NCBI RefSeq assembly: GCF_902859695.1
Contig: NZ_CADIJL010000027.1
Span: forward strand, 27,086 to 91,085
Direction: 5' to 3'
Origin: Achromobacter ruhlandii
GTDB taxonomy: Bacteria > Pseudomonadota > Gammaproteobacteria > Burkholderiales > Burkholderiaceae_B
DNA: 64,000 nt
The notes beneath the pieces are model-generated. The model was not told the origin of the DNA. It worked only from the letters and a program-made list of their open reading frames with translations, and searched no databases. A program made the translations under genes and the position numbers. Below are positions 22,594-31,523 of this stretch, piece by piece; positions within the stretch are counted from its first letter, which is position 1, and each line of letters opens with the position of its first letter.

Positions 22594-23945
22594 CGGACGG
22601 CAACGACAAGATGGCCGCGCAGGCCGCGCTGTCGCCGGCGCAGATCGTCGACGCCTTTGAGCGGCTGGGCTGGACGAACAACGACCCCATGGGCCAGGTG
22701 TTGCGGCTGCGCCGCGATGACCCGGCGGCGCTGGGGGAACTGGTCACGCGGTTCCTGGATCGCGGCCTCAAGCACGCCACCTTCATCGACGCCGCGCTCG
22801 ACCTGATGGACGACGCCACTTATGCCGCCACGTTGCGCCAGGCGTGGCAGCGGGCGATGCGCGGGCCGGCCTCGGAAGGCGTGGCGGAAGTGTTGGATTC
22901 GGCCGCGCTGCAATGGCCGCAGCTGTTCGCGGGCCACTGGCCGGCGCTGCTGGCCATGGCGGAAGCCGGCGCGGGCGGCCCGCGTTTCAATACCGACCGG
23001 GCGTGGCGCGCGCTGGACGCCGAGACGGCGCGGGCGTGGCTGGCGCAACTGCCGCCGACGATCGAAGCGGATTCCCCGGACCAACTGCGCGCCCGCGCCC
23101 TGTTGCACTCGCGCCAGCCGCGGACGGTGTCGCGCGCCTGGCGCCAGGGCTTCGGGGGCGGCGTGGATCCCGACGCCATCTATTGGCTGATGGAAGTGGG
23201 CTATGCCGACGACGACGGCCAGGCGCGCGCGCTGCATGGCGAGCAGCCCCTGCACATCCGTTTCGACGCGGCGCAACGCAAGCAGATGACGGCCTCGCAA
23301 CCCGCGTGGCGGCGCGAGATCCAGCGCCTGCATCCCACCTGGGGTTCGCCGGCGCCGGACGCCGAGTGGCCGATGGCCACCGTGACGGCGGGCCGCATGG
23401 GCGGCACGCTCGCGGCCGCCTGCGGCCTGTGCCATGGACCCTTGCATCGCCTGTTGACCTTGCCGCGGCCCGAGGTGGCCGGTATCGATTGCGCCACACC
23501 GCTGACGCTGGCCACCTGCCTGTCGTGCCAGGGGTGGGAACAGGACGGCCCGATCCTCTTCTTCCAACACGACGGCGACGGCGCGCCGCAAGCGCATCCG
23601 TCGCAGCGCCAGGCCGAGCCGGTGACGCCGGAGTTTCCCGCCGAACCGCTGCGCGAGGCCGACGTGGCCCTGTTCCAGGCCCCGGCGCGCTGGGCCTGGC
23701 AGGACTGGGGCGATTCCAACGGCCGCCAGAACCTGAGCCGTGTCGGCGGCCCGCCCAGCTGGGTGCAGTCGGCGGACTACCCCGCCTGTCCGGATTGCGA
23801 CCGGCGCATGTCGTTCGCGATGCAGCTCGATTCCGACCTGCCGCAGGCGGACGGCGGCGACTGGATGTGGGGCAGCGGCGGCTGCAACTACAGCTTCTGG
23901 TGCGGCCACTGCCGCGTCAGCGCACATCTGTGGCAATGCACCTGA
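22590..23945 (+). CDS. Unknown protein with four Cys-x2-Cys knuckles, coupled to DUF2971
   Basis: 451 residues, not recognised. The N-terminal half is helical and hydrophilic. The C-terminal half carries CGLC and CLSC (about 290-340), CPDC (400-403), CGHC (438-441), Cys432 and Cys450, which suggests zinc-ribbon-like binding. No catalytic motif is evident. The ATGA overlap with the DUF2971 gene means the two are translated together and probably act together. The two-gene unit has no known partner genes around it. Confidence 0.65.
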   Translation: MTDGNDKMAAQAALSPAQIVDAFERLGWTNNDPMGQVLRLRRDDPAALGELVTRFLDRGLKHATFIDAALDLMDDATYAATLRQAWQRAMRGPASEGVAEVLDSAALQWPQLFAGHWPALLAMAEAGAGGPRFNTDRAWRALDAETARAWLAQLPPTIEADSPDQLRARALLHSRQPRTVSRAWRQGFGGGVDPDAIYWLMEVGYADDDGQARALHGEQPLHIRFDAAQRKQMTASQPAWRREIQRLHPTWGSPAPDAEWPMATVTAGRMGGTLAAACGLCHGPLHRLLTLPRPEVAGIDCATPLTLATCLSCQGWEQDGPILFFQHDGDGAPQAHPSQRQAEPVTPEFPAEPLREADVALFQAPARWAWQDWGDSNGRQNLSRVGGPPSWVQSADYPACPDCDRRMSFAMQLDSDLPQADGGDWMWGSGGCNYSFWCGHCRVSAHLWQCT

Positions 23946-24020
23946 ACGTCGCGCCGCCGGCATCAGCGGGGATCCCCGCCGCGCCTTTCACTGCGTACGC
24001 GACGCGGACCGCGCGCATGC

Positions 24021-24980
24021 CTACACCGGCCGGCTGGCCTGCGCGCGCCAGCACTTGACGGGGTCATCGCGCACCAGCGACTGGTGTACGCCGATCCCAG
24101 CCATCACGCCCGAGGCGCTGGCCAGCGTGGCATTGCCCATCTGCAGGCTGGCATCGCCCGCGGCGTACACGCCCGGCACCGTGGTCTGCTTGAAATCGTC
24201 GACCCGCAGGTAAGGCCCCAGCAAGCCCTCGTCGAAGGCGCAGCCCAGCTGCATTGCCAGCGGGCTGGCCATGTGCACGCGGCTGGCGACGAACAGCGCA
24301 TTGACTAGCAGGCGGCGGCCATCGGCCAACTGCACCGCGTCGATGCGTGGCGCCGAACCGAGCAACTGCGTCACCGGGGTGCGCTCGATGCGCACGCCAC
24401 GGGCGGTCAGCAGCGCGGCCTGCTCGGCATCGGGCTCGAACTCGCCCTGGGTGAAATAGGTGGTCGGGCCCCAGTCGGGCAGCAGCGCGGCCTGGTGCGA
24501 GGACATGGGGTGGGCGGCCAGCACGCCCAGCGGCTGGTCGGCCACTTCATAGCCATGGCAGTAGGGGCAGTGCAGCACCGTCTGGCCCCAGCGTTCCCGC
24601 AGGCCCGGCAGCGCGGGCAGTTCGTCGCGCACCCCGATGGCCAGGATCAGGCGGGCGCCGCGCAGTTCGCGGCCATCTTCCATGGTGACGAGGAAGCGGC
24701 CCGATTCGCCGGCGGCGCTGGCGGCGGCGCCGGCGATGAAGTCCACCGTGCGGTAGGCGCCCAGTTGGGCGCGCCCGACGGCGGCGATCTCGGCCGGCGT
24801 CTTGCCGTCCTGGCCCAGGAACCCGTGCGAATGCGCGGCAAAGCGGTTGCGCGGCAGGCCGGCATCCACCAGCGCGATGCGGCGGCGGGCGCGGGCCAGT
24901 TGCATGGCGGCCGACAGGCCGGCGAAGCTGCCGCCGATGATGATGGCGTCGTAGCAGGGGGGCAGTTTTTCGGGCTTCAT
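24021..24980 (-). CDS. NAD(P)/FAD-dependent oxidoreductase, thioredoxin-reductase-like
   Basis: 319-residue flavoprotein with thioredoxin reductase fold. FAD motif IIGGSFAGLSAA (14-25), redox-active HCPYCHGYE (about 136-144) and the C-terminal AAGDASLQMGNATLASASG that closes over FAD. The CPYCHGYE form rather than CATCDG places it with the GliT-like thiol oxidoreductases or related detoxifying enzymes, not with housekeeping TrxB. It is divergent from an Rrf2 regulator with a shared control region, so redox- or thiol-responsive expression is likely. Natural substrate unknown. Confidence 0.88.
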   Translation of the reverse strand: MKPEKLPPCYDAIIIGGSFAGLSAAMQLARARRRIALVDAGLPRNRFAAHSHGFLGQDGKTPAEIAAVGRAQLGAYRTVDFIAGAAASAAGESGRFLVTMEDGRELRGARLILAIGVRDELPALPGLRERWGQTVLHCPYCHGYEVADQPLGVLAAHPMSSHQAALLPDWGPTTYFTQGEFEPDAEQAALLTARGVRIERTPVTQLLGSAPRIDAVQLADGRRLLVNALFVASRVHMASPLAMQLGCAFDEGLLGPYLRVDDFKQTTVPGVYAAGDASLQMGNATLASASGVMAGIGVHQSLVRDDPVKCWRAQASRPV

Positions 24981-24999
24981 CGCTATCTCGATACTTTAA

Positions 25000-25044
25000 A
25001 AGTTGCATGATACGGCGATCCCGCCCGGTCACGCAACTTATAAT
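25000..25044. promoter_or_regulatory. Divergent promoter region with AAGTTGC/GCAACTT inverted repeat
   Basis: AAGTTGC (25000-25006) is repeated inverted as GCAACTT (25033-25039). A perfect TATAAT (25039-25044) faces the Rrf2 gene. For the oxidoreductase on the minus strand, TTGCGT and TATCAT with an 18-bp spacer form a -35/-10 pair inside the same repeat. A short palindrome ACTTTAAAAGT lies beside it (24993-25003). This is a likely Rrf2 operator controlling both genes. Confidence 0.6.
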
Positions 25045-25073
25045 GTTTCAAACCATGAACCAGGAGTCTTTCC

Positions 25074-25520
25074 ATGCGCAGCGATAACCGCCTGTCCCGC
25101 ATGCTGCACGTGCTGCTGCACATGGCGGAGCAGGACGCGCCGCTGACTTCCGAGACCATCGGCAAGATGCTGAGCACCAATCCCGTGGTGGTGCGGCGCA
25201 TGATGTCCGGCCTGCGCGAGCGCGGCTATGTGCAATCGGAAAAGGGCCACGGCGGCGGCTGGGTGCTGACGCGCCCGTTGTCCGAGCTGACGCTGCTGGA
25301 CGTCTACCAGGCGCTGGGCGAGCCGCCAATCTTCGCGCTCGGGCTGGACCAGAGCGAACCAAAATGCCTGGTGGAGCAGGCCGTCAACGCCGGGCTGGAA
25401 GGCGCGATGGCCGAGTCGCGCCGGCTGCTGCTGGAACGCTTCGCGACGATCCGCATGGATCAGTTGGCGCGGGACTTCCAGGAACGACTCAAGCTGCATC
25501 CGCACCGCACGGAGCGCTAG
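25074..25520 (+). CDS. Rrf2-family transcriptional regulator
   Basis: 148-residue regulator. The N-terminal winged helix shows LSRMLHVLLHMAEQDAPLTS (7-26), NPVVVRRMMSGLRERGYV (36-53) and KGHGGGWVLTRP, the Rrf2 wing. Only one cysteine (KCLVEQ, about 101) is present in the region where Fe-S Rrf2 proteins have three, so it probably does not bind a cluster; a single-thiol sensor of the YwnA type fits better. SD AGGAG lies 8 bp before the ATG. Probably controls the divergent CPYC oxidoreductase. Confidence 0.9.
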   Translation: MRSDNRLSRMLHVLLHMAEQDAPLTSETIGKMLSTNPVVVRRMMSGLRERGYVQSEKGHGGGWVLTRPLSELTLLDVYQALGEPPIFALGLDQSEPKCLVEQAVNAGLEGAMAESRRLLLERFATIRMDQLARDFQERLKLHPHRTER

Positions 25521-25647
25521 CGGGTAGAGCGGCGGTGTATCCTCGCAATCGTGCCGTGTCCGCATCCCGGACGCCGGCCCGCGCCAGAGAACACGGACGG
25601 CGGCCACCCGCGCCAGTCCGGCACTGCCCGACCAGGAGACATCGAAC

Positions 25648-26775
25648 ATGCTATTGACCGAAGAACAGCTCAGCGTGCAGGACATGGCGCGCCGTTTCGC
25701 CCAGGAACGCCTGGCGCCGAATTCCGAACGCTGGGACCGCGAACACCACTATCCGGCCGACGCCATCCGCGAGATGGCCGACCTGGGTTTCTTCGGCATG
25801 CTGGTGCCGGAGGAATGGGACGGCAACGCCAGCGGCTACCTGTCGTACGCGGTGGCGCTCGAAGAGATCGCGGCGGGCAATGGCGCCTGCTCGACCATCA
25901 TGAGCGTGCACAACTCGGTCGCCTGCATGCCGATCCTGAAGTACGGCAGCGACGCGCAGAAGGACCAGTTCCTGCGGCCGCTGGCCACGGGCGCGGCCAT
26001 CGGCGGCTTCGCCCTGACCGAGCCGCAGGCCGGCTCCGACGCCAGCAGCCTGCGCACCCGCGCGGTGCGCGACGGCGACCACTACGTGCTCAACGGCGCC
26101 AAGCAGTTCATCACCTCGGGCCGCACCGGCCAACTGGTGATCGTGTTCGCGGTGACCGATCCGCAGGCCGGCAAGCGCGGCATCTCGGCCTTCATCGTGC
26201 CGACCGACACCCCGGGCTACCAGGTGGTGCGGGTCGAGGACAAGCTCGGCCAGCATCTGTCCGACACCTGCCAGATCGCATTCGAGGACATGCGCATTCC
26301 CGCCGCGTGGCGGCTGGGCGAGGAGGGCGAGGGCTACAAGATCGCGCTGTCGAACCTGGAGGGCGGCCGCATCGGCATCGCCTCGCAGTCGGTCGGCATG
26401 GCGCGCGCGGCGTTCGAATGCGCGCGCGACTACGCCCGTGACCGCCAGGCCTTCGGCAAACCCATCATGGAGCACCAGGCGGTGTCGTTCCGGCTCGCCG
26501 ACATGGCCACGCAGATCCACGCGGCGCGGCAGATGGTGCTGCACGCGGCGGCGCTGCGCGAGGCCGGCAGGCCGGCGCTGACCGAGGCCTCGATGGCCAA
26601 GCTGTTCGCCTCCGAGATGGCCGAGAAGGTCTGCTCGGCCGCGATCCAGACGCTGGGCGGCTATGGCTACCTGGCCGACTTCCCGGTGGAGCGCATCTAC
26701 CGCGACGTGCGCGTGTGCCAGATCTACGAAGGCACCAGCGACATCCAGCGGCTGGTGATCGCGCGCGCTTTGTAG
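25648..26775 (+). CDS. Acyl-CoA dehydrogenase
   Basis: 375-residue FAD enzyme catalysing alpha,beta-dehydrogenation of acyl-CoA. Conserved blocks: [19 protein letters not shown] (FAD-binding signature, about 118-136), FITSGRTG, and near the C-terminus [21 protein letters not shown] and [15 protein letters not shown]. The catalytic base Glu lies in YEGTSD (about 362), the position used by short- and medium-chain enzymes. SD GGAGA precedes the ATG. Stands alone, so the chain specificity cannot be told. Confidence 0.95.
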   Translation: MLLTEEQLSVQDMARRFAQERLAPNSERWDREHHYPADAIREMADLGFFGMLVPEEWDGNASGYLSYAVALEEIAAGNGACSTIMSVHNSVACMPILKYGSDAQKDQFLRPLATGAAIGGFALTEPQAGSDASSLRTRAVRDGDHYVLNGAKQFITSGRTGQLVIVFAVTDPQAGKRGISAFIVPTDTPGYQVVRVEDKLGQHLSDTCQIAFEDMRIPAAWRLGEEGEGYKIALSNLEGGRIGIASQSVGMARAAFECARDYARDRQAFGKPIMEHQAVSFRLADMATQIHAARQMVLHAAALREAGRPALTEASMAKLFASEMAEKVCSAAIQTLGGYGYLADFPVERIYRDVRVCQIYEGTSDIQRLVIARAL

Positions 26776-26871
26776 AACGGCGCGACGCGCGGGCGGTGTC
26801 GGCCCGGGCGGGCGGTCCGCGGGCGTCGGCGGCCTGGTTGACGCTGCGCGCCGGCAGGGCCTGCCGGGGTA

Positions 26872-28785
26872 TCAGTCCAACAGGGCCTGCACCACGGCCT
26901 GCGCCGGCGCTGCCAGCGGCTGCTCACGTTGCAACCGCGCGATCTTTTCCTCGAACTCGCCCGCCACATCCGGCCGCACCTTCTTCATGGCGCGCACCGT
27001 CTGCGCCAGCAGCAGGCGCGCGTTGACGCTGCGCGGGAAGTCCAGGCACTGGCGCAGGTTGCCGTCAATGATCTCGCGTTCGCCATTGAGCTGGCCCGGT
27101 TGGTCCGGGTCGGCGCCGTTGCAGCGCACCGCCAGCAACTGTTCCAGGCGCAACAGGTAGTACGGGAAGGCGGCGCCGTCCGGCACCGTGTAGTTGGCGG
27201 GCGCCGCCAGCGGCGCCTGCGCGGTGGCGCGGCCGACCAGCGCCACCAGGTCCTCGGTCAGGCGCTGGATCGCGGCGGTCGGATCGGCCATCGGGAATTC
27301 GGCCGACAGCGCGCCGATGCACTCGGCGTCCTCGGTGCGCACCAGGCGCACCTCGGCGCGCCACGGCTCGGCCACGGTGACCAGGTGCGAGATCACCACG
27401 TAATCGCTTTGCGCCTCGCATTGCTGCGCGTAGCCGATGGCATCGGTGTCGTCCCAGGCCGCGCCGCTCAGCAGGAAGCCGGGATGCGGTTCGGTCAGCC
27501 ACGGCACCAGCGTCTGCGTGCGCAGGCCGCAGCGCAGCGCCAGTTGTTCGTTGAAGTACAGCGGCAGCGCGCGGCTCAGGCGGCCGGTGGCGTCGGCCAG
27601 CTGCCGCTCGGCGCCTTCGGGCGCGTCGCCGATCTCGGCCGAGCCGCCCAGGAACGACACCAGCGGACGGTCGGGCGTCACCGGCGTGAACAGCGCCGCC
27701 GCGGGCGAATCGGGTGTCAGCCAGACCGGGCCGCGGCCCAGCAGCATTGCCAGCCGCATCTGCGCCGGTTCGGTGGCGCCGTCGCCCAGCGCGGCGCGCG
27801 CCAGTTCGGTGTCCCAATAGGCCAGGTTGTCCTTCCAGTCGGGGCGCTGCTGCGCGTAGAGCTGGTCGAGGATGGCGCGGGCCTCGTCGTGGCGGCCCAG
27901 TTCGACGTAGGCGCGGATCAGGTTGTTGCCGACCTGGATGCCGTGCAGCGCGGCATCGAAGCGCGGCCCGGCCAGTTGCACGATCGGCTCGATCGCGCCG
28001 GCGTTGCCCAGGTCGCCGCTCATCTGCGCCAGCAGGTCGGCGGGCGCGGGCGTGCCGGCGCGGGCGAGCGATTCTTCATACATGGCGAGCGCGCCGGACA
28101 GGTTGTGCGCGCCCAGTTCGCCATGCGCCAGCCACAGCTGCGCGCGCCAGCTGCCGGGCAGGGCGGCGACCTTGCGCATGGCGGCCACGCCGGCGGCGTC
28201 GCCGCCGTGTTCGCGGTGGATCGCCTCGTACCAGCCCAGGCCGTTGTCCTGGTTGGGATCCAGCTCCAGCGCATGCCACAGCGTGGCCAGGGCGCCGGCC
28301 TCGTCGCCGCGCTCGTCCTGGATCTTGGCCAGGTTGGTCAGGACAATGCCGGTCTCGCCGTGCGCGGCCATGAAATCGCGCAGCACCCGTTCGGCGTCGT
28401 CGAGCCGGCCGGTCTTCATATAGACGATGGCCTGCAGCACCACGCCGCGCTCGGCGCCGGGTTGCAGTTCGACCAGGCGGTCGGCGGGCTTGACCATTTC
28501 ATCGATGAAGCCGTCGCCGAGCGACTGGATGATCAGGCCGGCGAGCGCGTCGGCGTCGTCCCAGTGGCGCTCGATGGCGCCGGCCAGCACGTTGTCGCGC
28601 CACTGGTCGCGCGGCACGAAAATCTCGCGGCCGTAGGCGTCGTAGGCGCGGATCATGTCGGCGTCCTGCGGCGCCTGTGTGTCCGAGGCCGCCGTATCGG
28701 CGGGCTGCGGCGCGGGCTGATCGGCGTGCGTGGCGGCGTCGGCGGGAGCGGCTTGCTTGCCGAGCAGTTTCTTCAGAAAGCTCAT
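26872..28785 (-). CDS. Large tetratricopeptide-repeat protein
   Basis: 637 residues, starting MSFLKKLLGKQ; a Pro/Ala-rich linker (15-45) precedes a helical repeat region from about 80 to 340 with TPR-like units (DDAERVLRDFMAAHGETG, DEAGALATLWHALELDPNQ, GALAMYEESLARAG, GRHDEARAILDQLYAQ). The C-terminal half (about 350-637) is not recognised. No signal peptide, so probably cytoplasmic. The in-frame extension upstream of 28785 overlaps two other genes and is rejected. First of a minus-strand run with DUF2784, Mrr-like, S4 and DUF502 genes upstream of it. Confidence 0.78.
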   Translation of the reverse strand: MSFLKKLLGKQAAPADAATHADQPAPQPADTAASDTQAPQDADMIRAYDAYGREIFVPRDQWRDNVLAGAIERHWDDADALAGLIIQSLGDGFIDEMVKPADRLVELQPGAERGVVLQAIVYMKTGRLDDAERVLRDFMAAHGETGIVLTNLAKIQDERGDEAGALATLWHALELDPNQDNGLGWYEAIHREHGGDAAGVAAMRKVAALPGSWRAQLWLAHGELGAHNLSGALAMYEESLARAGTPAPADLLAQMSGDLGNAGAIEPIVQLAGPRFDAALHGIQVGNNLIRAYVELGRHDEARAILDQLYAQQRPDWKDNLAYWDTELARAALGDGATEPAQMRLAMLLGRGPVWLTPDSPAAALFTPVTPDRPLVSFLGGSAEIGDAPEGAERQLADATGRLSRALPLYFNEQLALRCGLRTQTLVPWLTEPHPGFLLSGAAWDDTDAIGYAQQCEAQSDYVVISHLVTVAEPWRAEVRLVRTEDAECIGALSAEFPMADPTAAIQRLTEDLVALVGRATAQAPLAAPANYTVPDGAAFPYYLLRLEQLLAVRCNGADPDQPGQLNGEREIIDGNLRQCLDFPRSVNARLLLAQTVRAMKKVRPDVAGEFEEKIARLQREQPLAAPAQAVVQALLD

Positions 28786-28796
28786 CGGGTCGGTTC

Positions 28797-29189
28797 CTAG
28801 GTTCGGGCGCCCGCCGCGCGGACGCGGCGGGCAAGGCGGCGACGCGCCCAGAGGGTGTAGATGACGAGGTTGCCGGCGACCAGCAGCAGCGCCAGCGCGA
28901 CCTGGACGCCGCGCGTCAGGCCGTCCGGGTAGATCAGCGCCAGGATGTAGTGCTCGATGAAGCCGCCGGCATAGCCTTGCTGGCCCGCCTGCTGGCGCAG
29001 CGAGACTTCCAGCGGCGTCAGCGGGCAGATCCAGCCCATGCCGATGACCAGCGCGCCCCAGGCCAGCGCCGGCAGGTGCAGGTAGGCCAGGCGCCAGCGC
29101 CACAGCGCCAGCAGGCCGCCGAACACCACGAAGGCGACGAACAGGCCGTGAATGATCAGGACGGCGTCGGCCAGCAGGCGAGGGATCAT
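28797..29189 (-). CDS. DUF2784 membrane protein
   Basis: 130-residue inner-membrane protein with hydrophobic segments at about 8-30, 38-55 and 95-115. The conserved DUF2784 pattern is visible in LIIHGLFVAFVVFGG, GWICPLTPLEVSLRQQAG and GFIEHYI. Family function unknown. It ends 12 bp before the start of the TPR gene, so they are probably co-transcribed. Confidence 0.85.
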   Translation of the reverse strand: MIPRLLADAVLIIHGLFVAFVVFGGLLALWRWRLAYLHLPALAWGALVIGMGWICPLTPLEVSLRQQAGQQGYAGGFIEHYILALIYPDGLTRGVQVALALLLVAGNLVIYTLWARRRLARRVRAAGART

Positions 29190-29297
29190 GCGGGCATTCC
29201 TCCGGTGGGCATCCGCTCTTGCCGGGGCGACGGGGCCGACGCGTCCGTGGCGACGGGCGGAAGGGGCGCCGGGCGCGGATGGCGCCGGCGCCGGTCG

Positions 29298-29873
29298 TCA
29301 GGGTTTCAGGTCGCGCAGCAGCTTGGCCAGTTCCGGCGCGGTCATCAGCGACACGCCCTCGGCGCGGGCGTATTGCAGGGCGTTGTCGGATACTTCGCCC
29401 AACGCGATGTAGATGGCTTCGCGCGCGCCGCGCTTCTCGCGCGCCGCCTGCAGTTCGCGCAGCGGCTCGACGCCGACCCGCGCGGCCTTCCAGCGCTTGG
29501 CGCTGACCATGGCGACGTGGCCGTCCTTGGTCAAGGCGAAATCGGCGCCGGGGCCGTGCAGCCGTTCGACCTCGCAGCCATCGCGGCGAAAACCGGCCTC
29601 GACCGTGGCGGCGAACTGCTGCCACGACATGGCCGCGGCGGCCTGCGCCACGGCCTCGACGCGGGCGCCCGACGGCGCGCGCAACTGCTTGTAGGCCGCC
29701 ATGATGGCGATCACCGCGAATGGCACGGCGGCGAACACGCCCATGGCCGCATACTCCAGCGGCAGCGCGGCGAACCCGCCCACCGACAGCAGCAGCGCCA
29801 CGCCGGCGCTCATCCACCACGGCGAGCGCAGCAGCACCGCGAAGATGGAGTTCTGCGACATCTTGAACTTCAT
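29298..29873 (-). CDS. Membrane-anchored Mrr-type restriction endonuclease-like protein
   Basis: 191 residues. Two hydrophobic segments (about 18-36 and 40-60) precede a soluble nuclease-fold domain: MSWQQFAATVEAGFRRDGC (82-100), GPGADFAL (Asp111) and VAMVSAKRWK (SAK at 124-126), then YIALGEVSDNALQYARAEGV. These match the D-x(n)-(E/Q/S)xK core of Mrr_cat domains, with Ser where Glu or Gln is usual. The start overlaps the S4 gene stop by 4 bp. Such membrane-bound Mrr-like proteins are common and their function is unclear; no methylase is nearby. Confidence 0.8.
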   Translation of the reverse strand: MKFKMSQNSIFAVLLRSPWWMSAGVALLLSVGGFAALPLEYAAMGVFAAVPFAVIAIMAAYKQLRAPSGARVEAVAQAAAAMSWQQFAATVEAGFRRDGCEVERLHGPGADFALTKDGHVAMVSAKRWKAARVGVEPLRELQAAREKRGAREAIYIALGEVSDNALQYARAEGVSLMTAPELAKLLRDLKP

Positions 29874-30094
29874 GACGCGCGCACCACGATACGCACGTCG
29901 CCACAGGTGACGATCTGGCCGGGACGGATCTTGGCCGTCTTGCGCGTTTCGACCACGCCGCCCACGCTCACGTGGCCTTCGGCCACCAGCATCTTGCCGG
30001 CGCCGCCGCTGTCGCAGACGCCGGTGGCCTTGAGCAGCTGATTGACTTCAATAAAGGGGCTGCCTTCGGCAAGCGTGAATTCGATGATGGGCAT
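29870..30094 (-). CDS. S4-domain RNA-binding protein (YbcJ-like)
   Basis: 74-residue protein made of one S4 domain: FIEVNQLLKATGVCDSGGAG (14-33), AGKMLVAEGHVSVGGVVETR and KTAKIRPGQIV. S4 domains of this small type bind structured RNA, often ribosomal. It is translationally coupled to the Mrr-like gene by an ATGA overlap and follows DUF502 by 34 bp. Start at 30094; the longer open frame upstream lies inside the DUF502 gene. Confidence 0.88.
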   Translation of the reverse strand: MPIIEFTLAEGSPFIEVNQLLKATGVCDSGGAGKMLVAEGHVSVGGVVETRKTAKIRPGQIVTCGDVRIVVRAS

Positions 30095-30128
30095 GGCACG
30101 GACGGGCGTTGAATAGGGATCGGGTGGT

Positions 30129-30818
30129 TCAGGCCTGGCCGCCGGGGGCGTTGCCGCCAGCGGGCGGGGCCGGCGGCGCGGGGGGCATGGGCGGCACGTC
30201 GGCCGGCGCCACGGGGCGGCCGCTGGGGGTTTCGGCGCGCGCCATCCAGGCAATCAGCGACGAGCGCATGGCTTCCTCGACCGACATCTGGATCGGCTGC
30301 ACCCATTCCTGCGGCACGAACACGGTATAGCCCCCGATCATATAGCCCATCGGCAGGTACACGGCCACGCGGTCGCCCTGCGTGAAGCCCTCCGGCAGAC
30401 CTTCCAGGTTGCGGCGCGTCACCAGCCCGACCAGCTCCAGCTGCTGGCCCGGGATGCGCAGGATCACGACCTGCTGGGCGGTGGCCTTGGAGCTGGGCGA
30501 GAAGTAGTCGGCGAAGCTCTTGAGCGACGAGTAGATGCTCTTGACCACCGGCAGGTTGGTGAAGGGCATTTCCAACAGCGCCATCACGCGCTTGACGCGC
30601 TCCTTGGACACCAGGTAGCCGATCGCCAGGATGCCCAGGATGCCCAGCAGCAGCCCCAGGCCGGGAAAATAGAAGCCGCCGATGAACGGGCGCAGGAAGG
30701 TCAGCGCCACCGCCTCGGTCCAGGCCAGGAAGATGTAGAGCAGGTAGATCGTCAGCGCCAGCGGCAGCACGGTGATCAGGCCGCGGAAGAAGTACTTGTA
30801 GAGACGGGTCATAGTCAT
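30129..30818 (-). CDS. DUF502 inner-membrane protein
   Basis: 229 residues with two hydrophobic segments (about 12-32 and 45-68), then the DUF502 core: PFTNLPVVKSIYSSLKSFAD (86-105), VVILRIPG, VGLVTRR and VAVYLPMGYMIGGYTVFVP. The Pro/Ala-rich tail (200-229) is low complexity. Family function is unknown. It is the first gene of the minus-strand run going through S4 and Mrr-like. An alternative start two codons in is equally plausible. Confidence 0.88.
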   Translation of the reverse strand: MTMTRLYKYFFRGLITVLPLALTIYLLYIFLAWTEAVALTFLRPFIGGFYFPGLGLLLGILGILAIGYLVSKERVKRVMALLEMPFTNLPVVKSIYSSLKSFADYFSPSSKATAQQVVILRIPGQQLELVGLVTRRNLEGLPEGFTQGDRVAVYLPMGYMIGGYTVFVPQEWVQPIQMSVEEAMRSSLIAWMARAETPSGRPVAPADVPPMPPAPPAPPAGGNAPGGQA

Positions 30819-30920
30819 GAAGCCAGGAAATCGGGGTCGGGTCCTGCGCGCCGGCGGACCGGAAGGGCCGAAAGCATAGCAGCAGGCGGCGCAAAGTCCG
30901 GTAACAAGACGCGGGAATTG

Positions 30921-31388
30921 CTACCGGTCAACGGGCAGGTATAGCGTCTCCTTGATCTCCTCCATCACCACATAACTGCGCGATTCGGCCGACGCGGGCA
31001 GGCGCTTGAGGATCTCGCCAAGAAGACGGCGGTATTCATTCATCTCGGTCAGGCGGGCCTTGACCAGGTAGTCGAAGTCGCCCGACACCAGGTGGCACTC
31101 CATGACCTCGGGCACATACAGCAGCTCTTTCTTGACCTTGTCGAACACGTCGCCGGACTTGGCCGAAAGCTTGATCTCCAGGAACACCAGCAGGTTCTTG
31201 CCGAGCGCCGCCGGGTTGACGCGCGCATGGTAACCGGAGATCACGCCTTCGCGCTCCATGCGCTTGATGCGGTCGGAGCAGGGCGTGGCCGACAGGTTGA
31301 CGCGCTCGGCCAGTTCCGTGACGGAAATACGGCCTTCCCGCTGCAGGATATCCAGGATTTTCAGGTCGATACGGTCGAGATCGCGCAT
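30921..31388 (-). CDS. Lrp/AsnC-family regulator, probably controlling dadA
   Basis: 155-residue Lrp-type regulator. N-terminal helix-turn-helix: LDRIDLKILDILQREGRISV (about 4-23), LAERVNLSATPCSDRIKRME (26-45), then GVISGYHARVNP. The C-terminal RAM ligand domain ends in a typical conserved region. Divergent from dadA, the arrangement of dadR/dadA, so activation of D-amino acid dehydrogenase in response to alanine is the likely role. Confidence 0.93.
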   Translation of the reverse strand: MRDLDRIDLKILDILQREGRISVTELAERVNLSATPCSDRIKRMEREGVISGYHARVNPAALGKNLLVFLEIKLSAKSGDVFDKVKKELLYVPEVMECHLVSGDFDYLVKARLTEMNEYRRLLGEILKRLPASAESRSYVVMEEIKETLYLPVDR

Positions 31389-31451
31389 TTCACTTCTGGC
31401 GGTCGAAAAAAGGCGCTGGGCCGGGAAAAACCACTGCCTAATAAAAATCTT

Positions 31452-31466
31452 CAGTGATTTTCACTG
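31452..31466. promoter_or_regulatory. CAGTGA-TTT-TCACTG palindrome between lrp and dadA
   Basis: A perfect 6+3+6 bp palindrome in the AT-rich 135-bp gap between the divergent regulator and dadA, 58 bp before the dadA ATG. Candidate site for the Lrp-type regulator. Not compared with a known consensus. Confidence 0.45.
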
Positions 31467-31523
31467 TGATGAGGCTCATAGACTACCGAAATTCCTGACC
31501 AAAACCAAACTTCGGAACGAATC

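Noticed and set aside
26872..29904. A 1010-residue frame containing the TPR protein
   Set aside because: The first 373 residues overlap the DUF2784 and Mrr-like genes and are low-complexity. The real start MSFLKKLLGK is at 28785.
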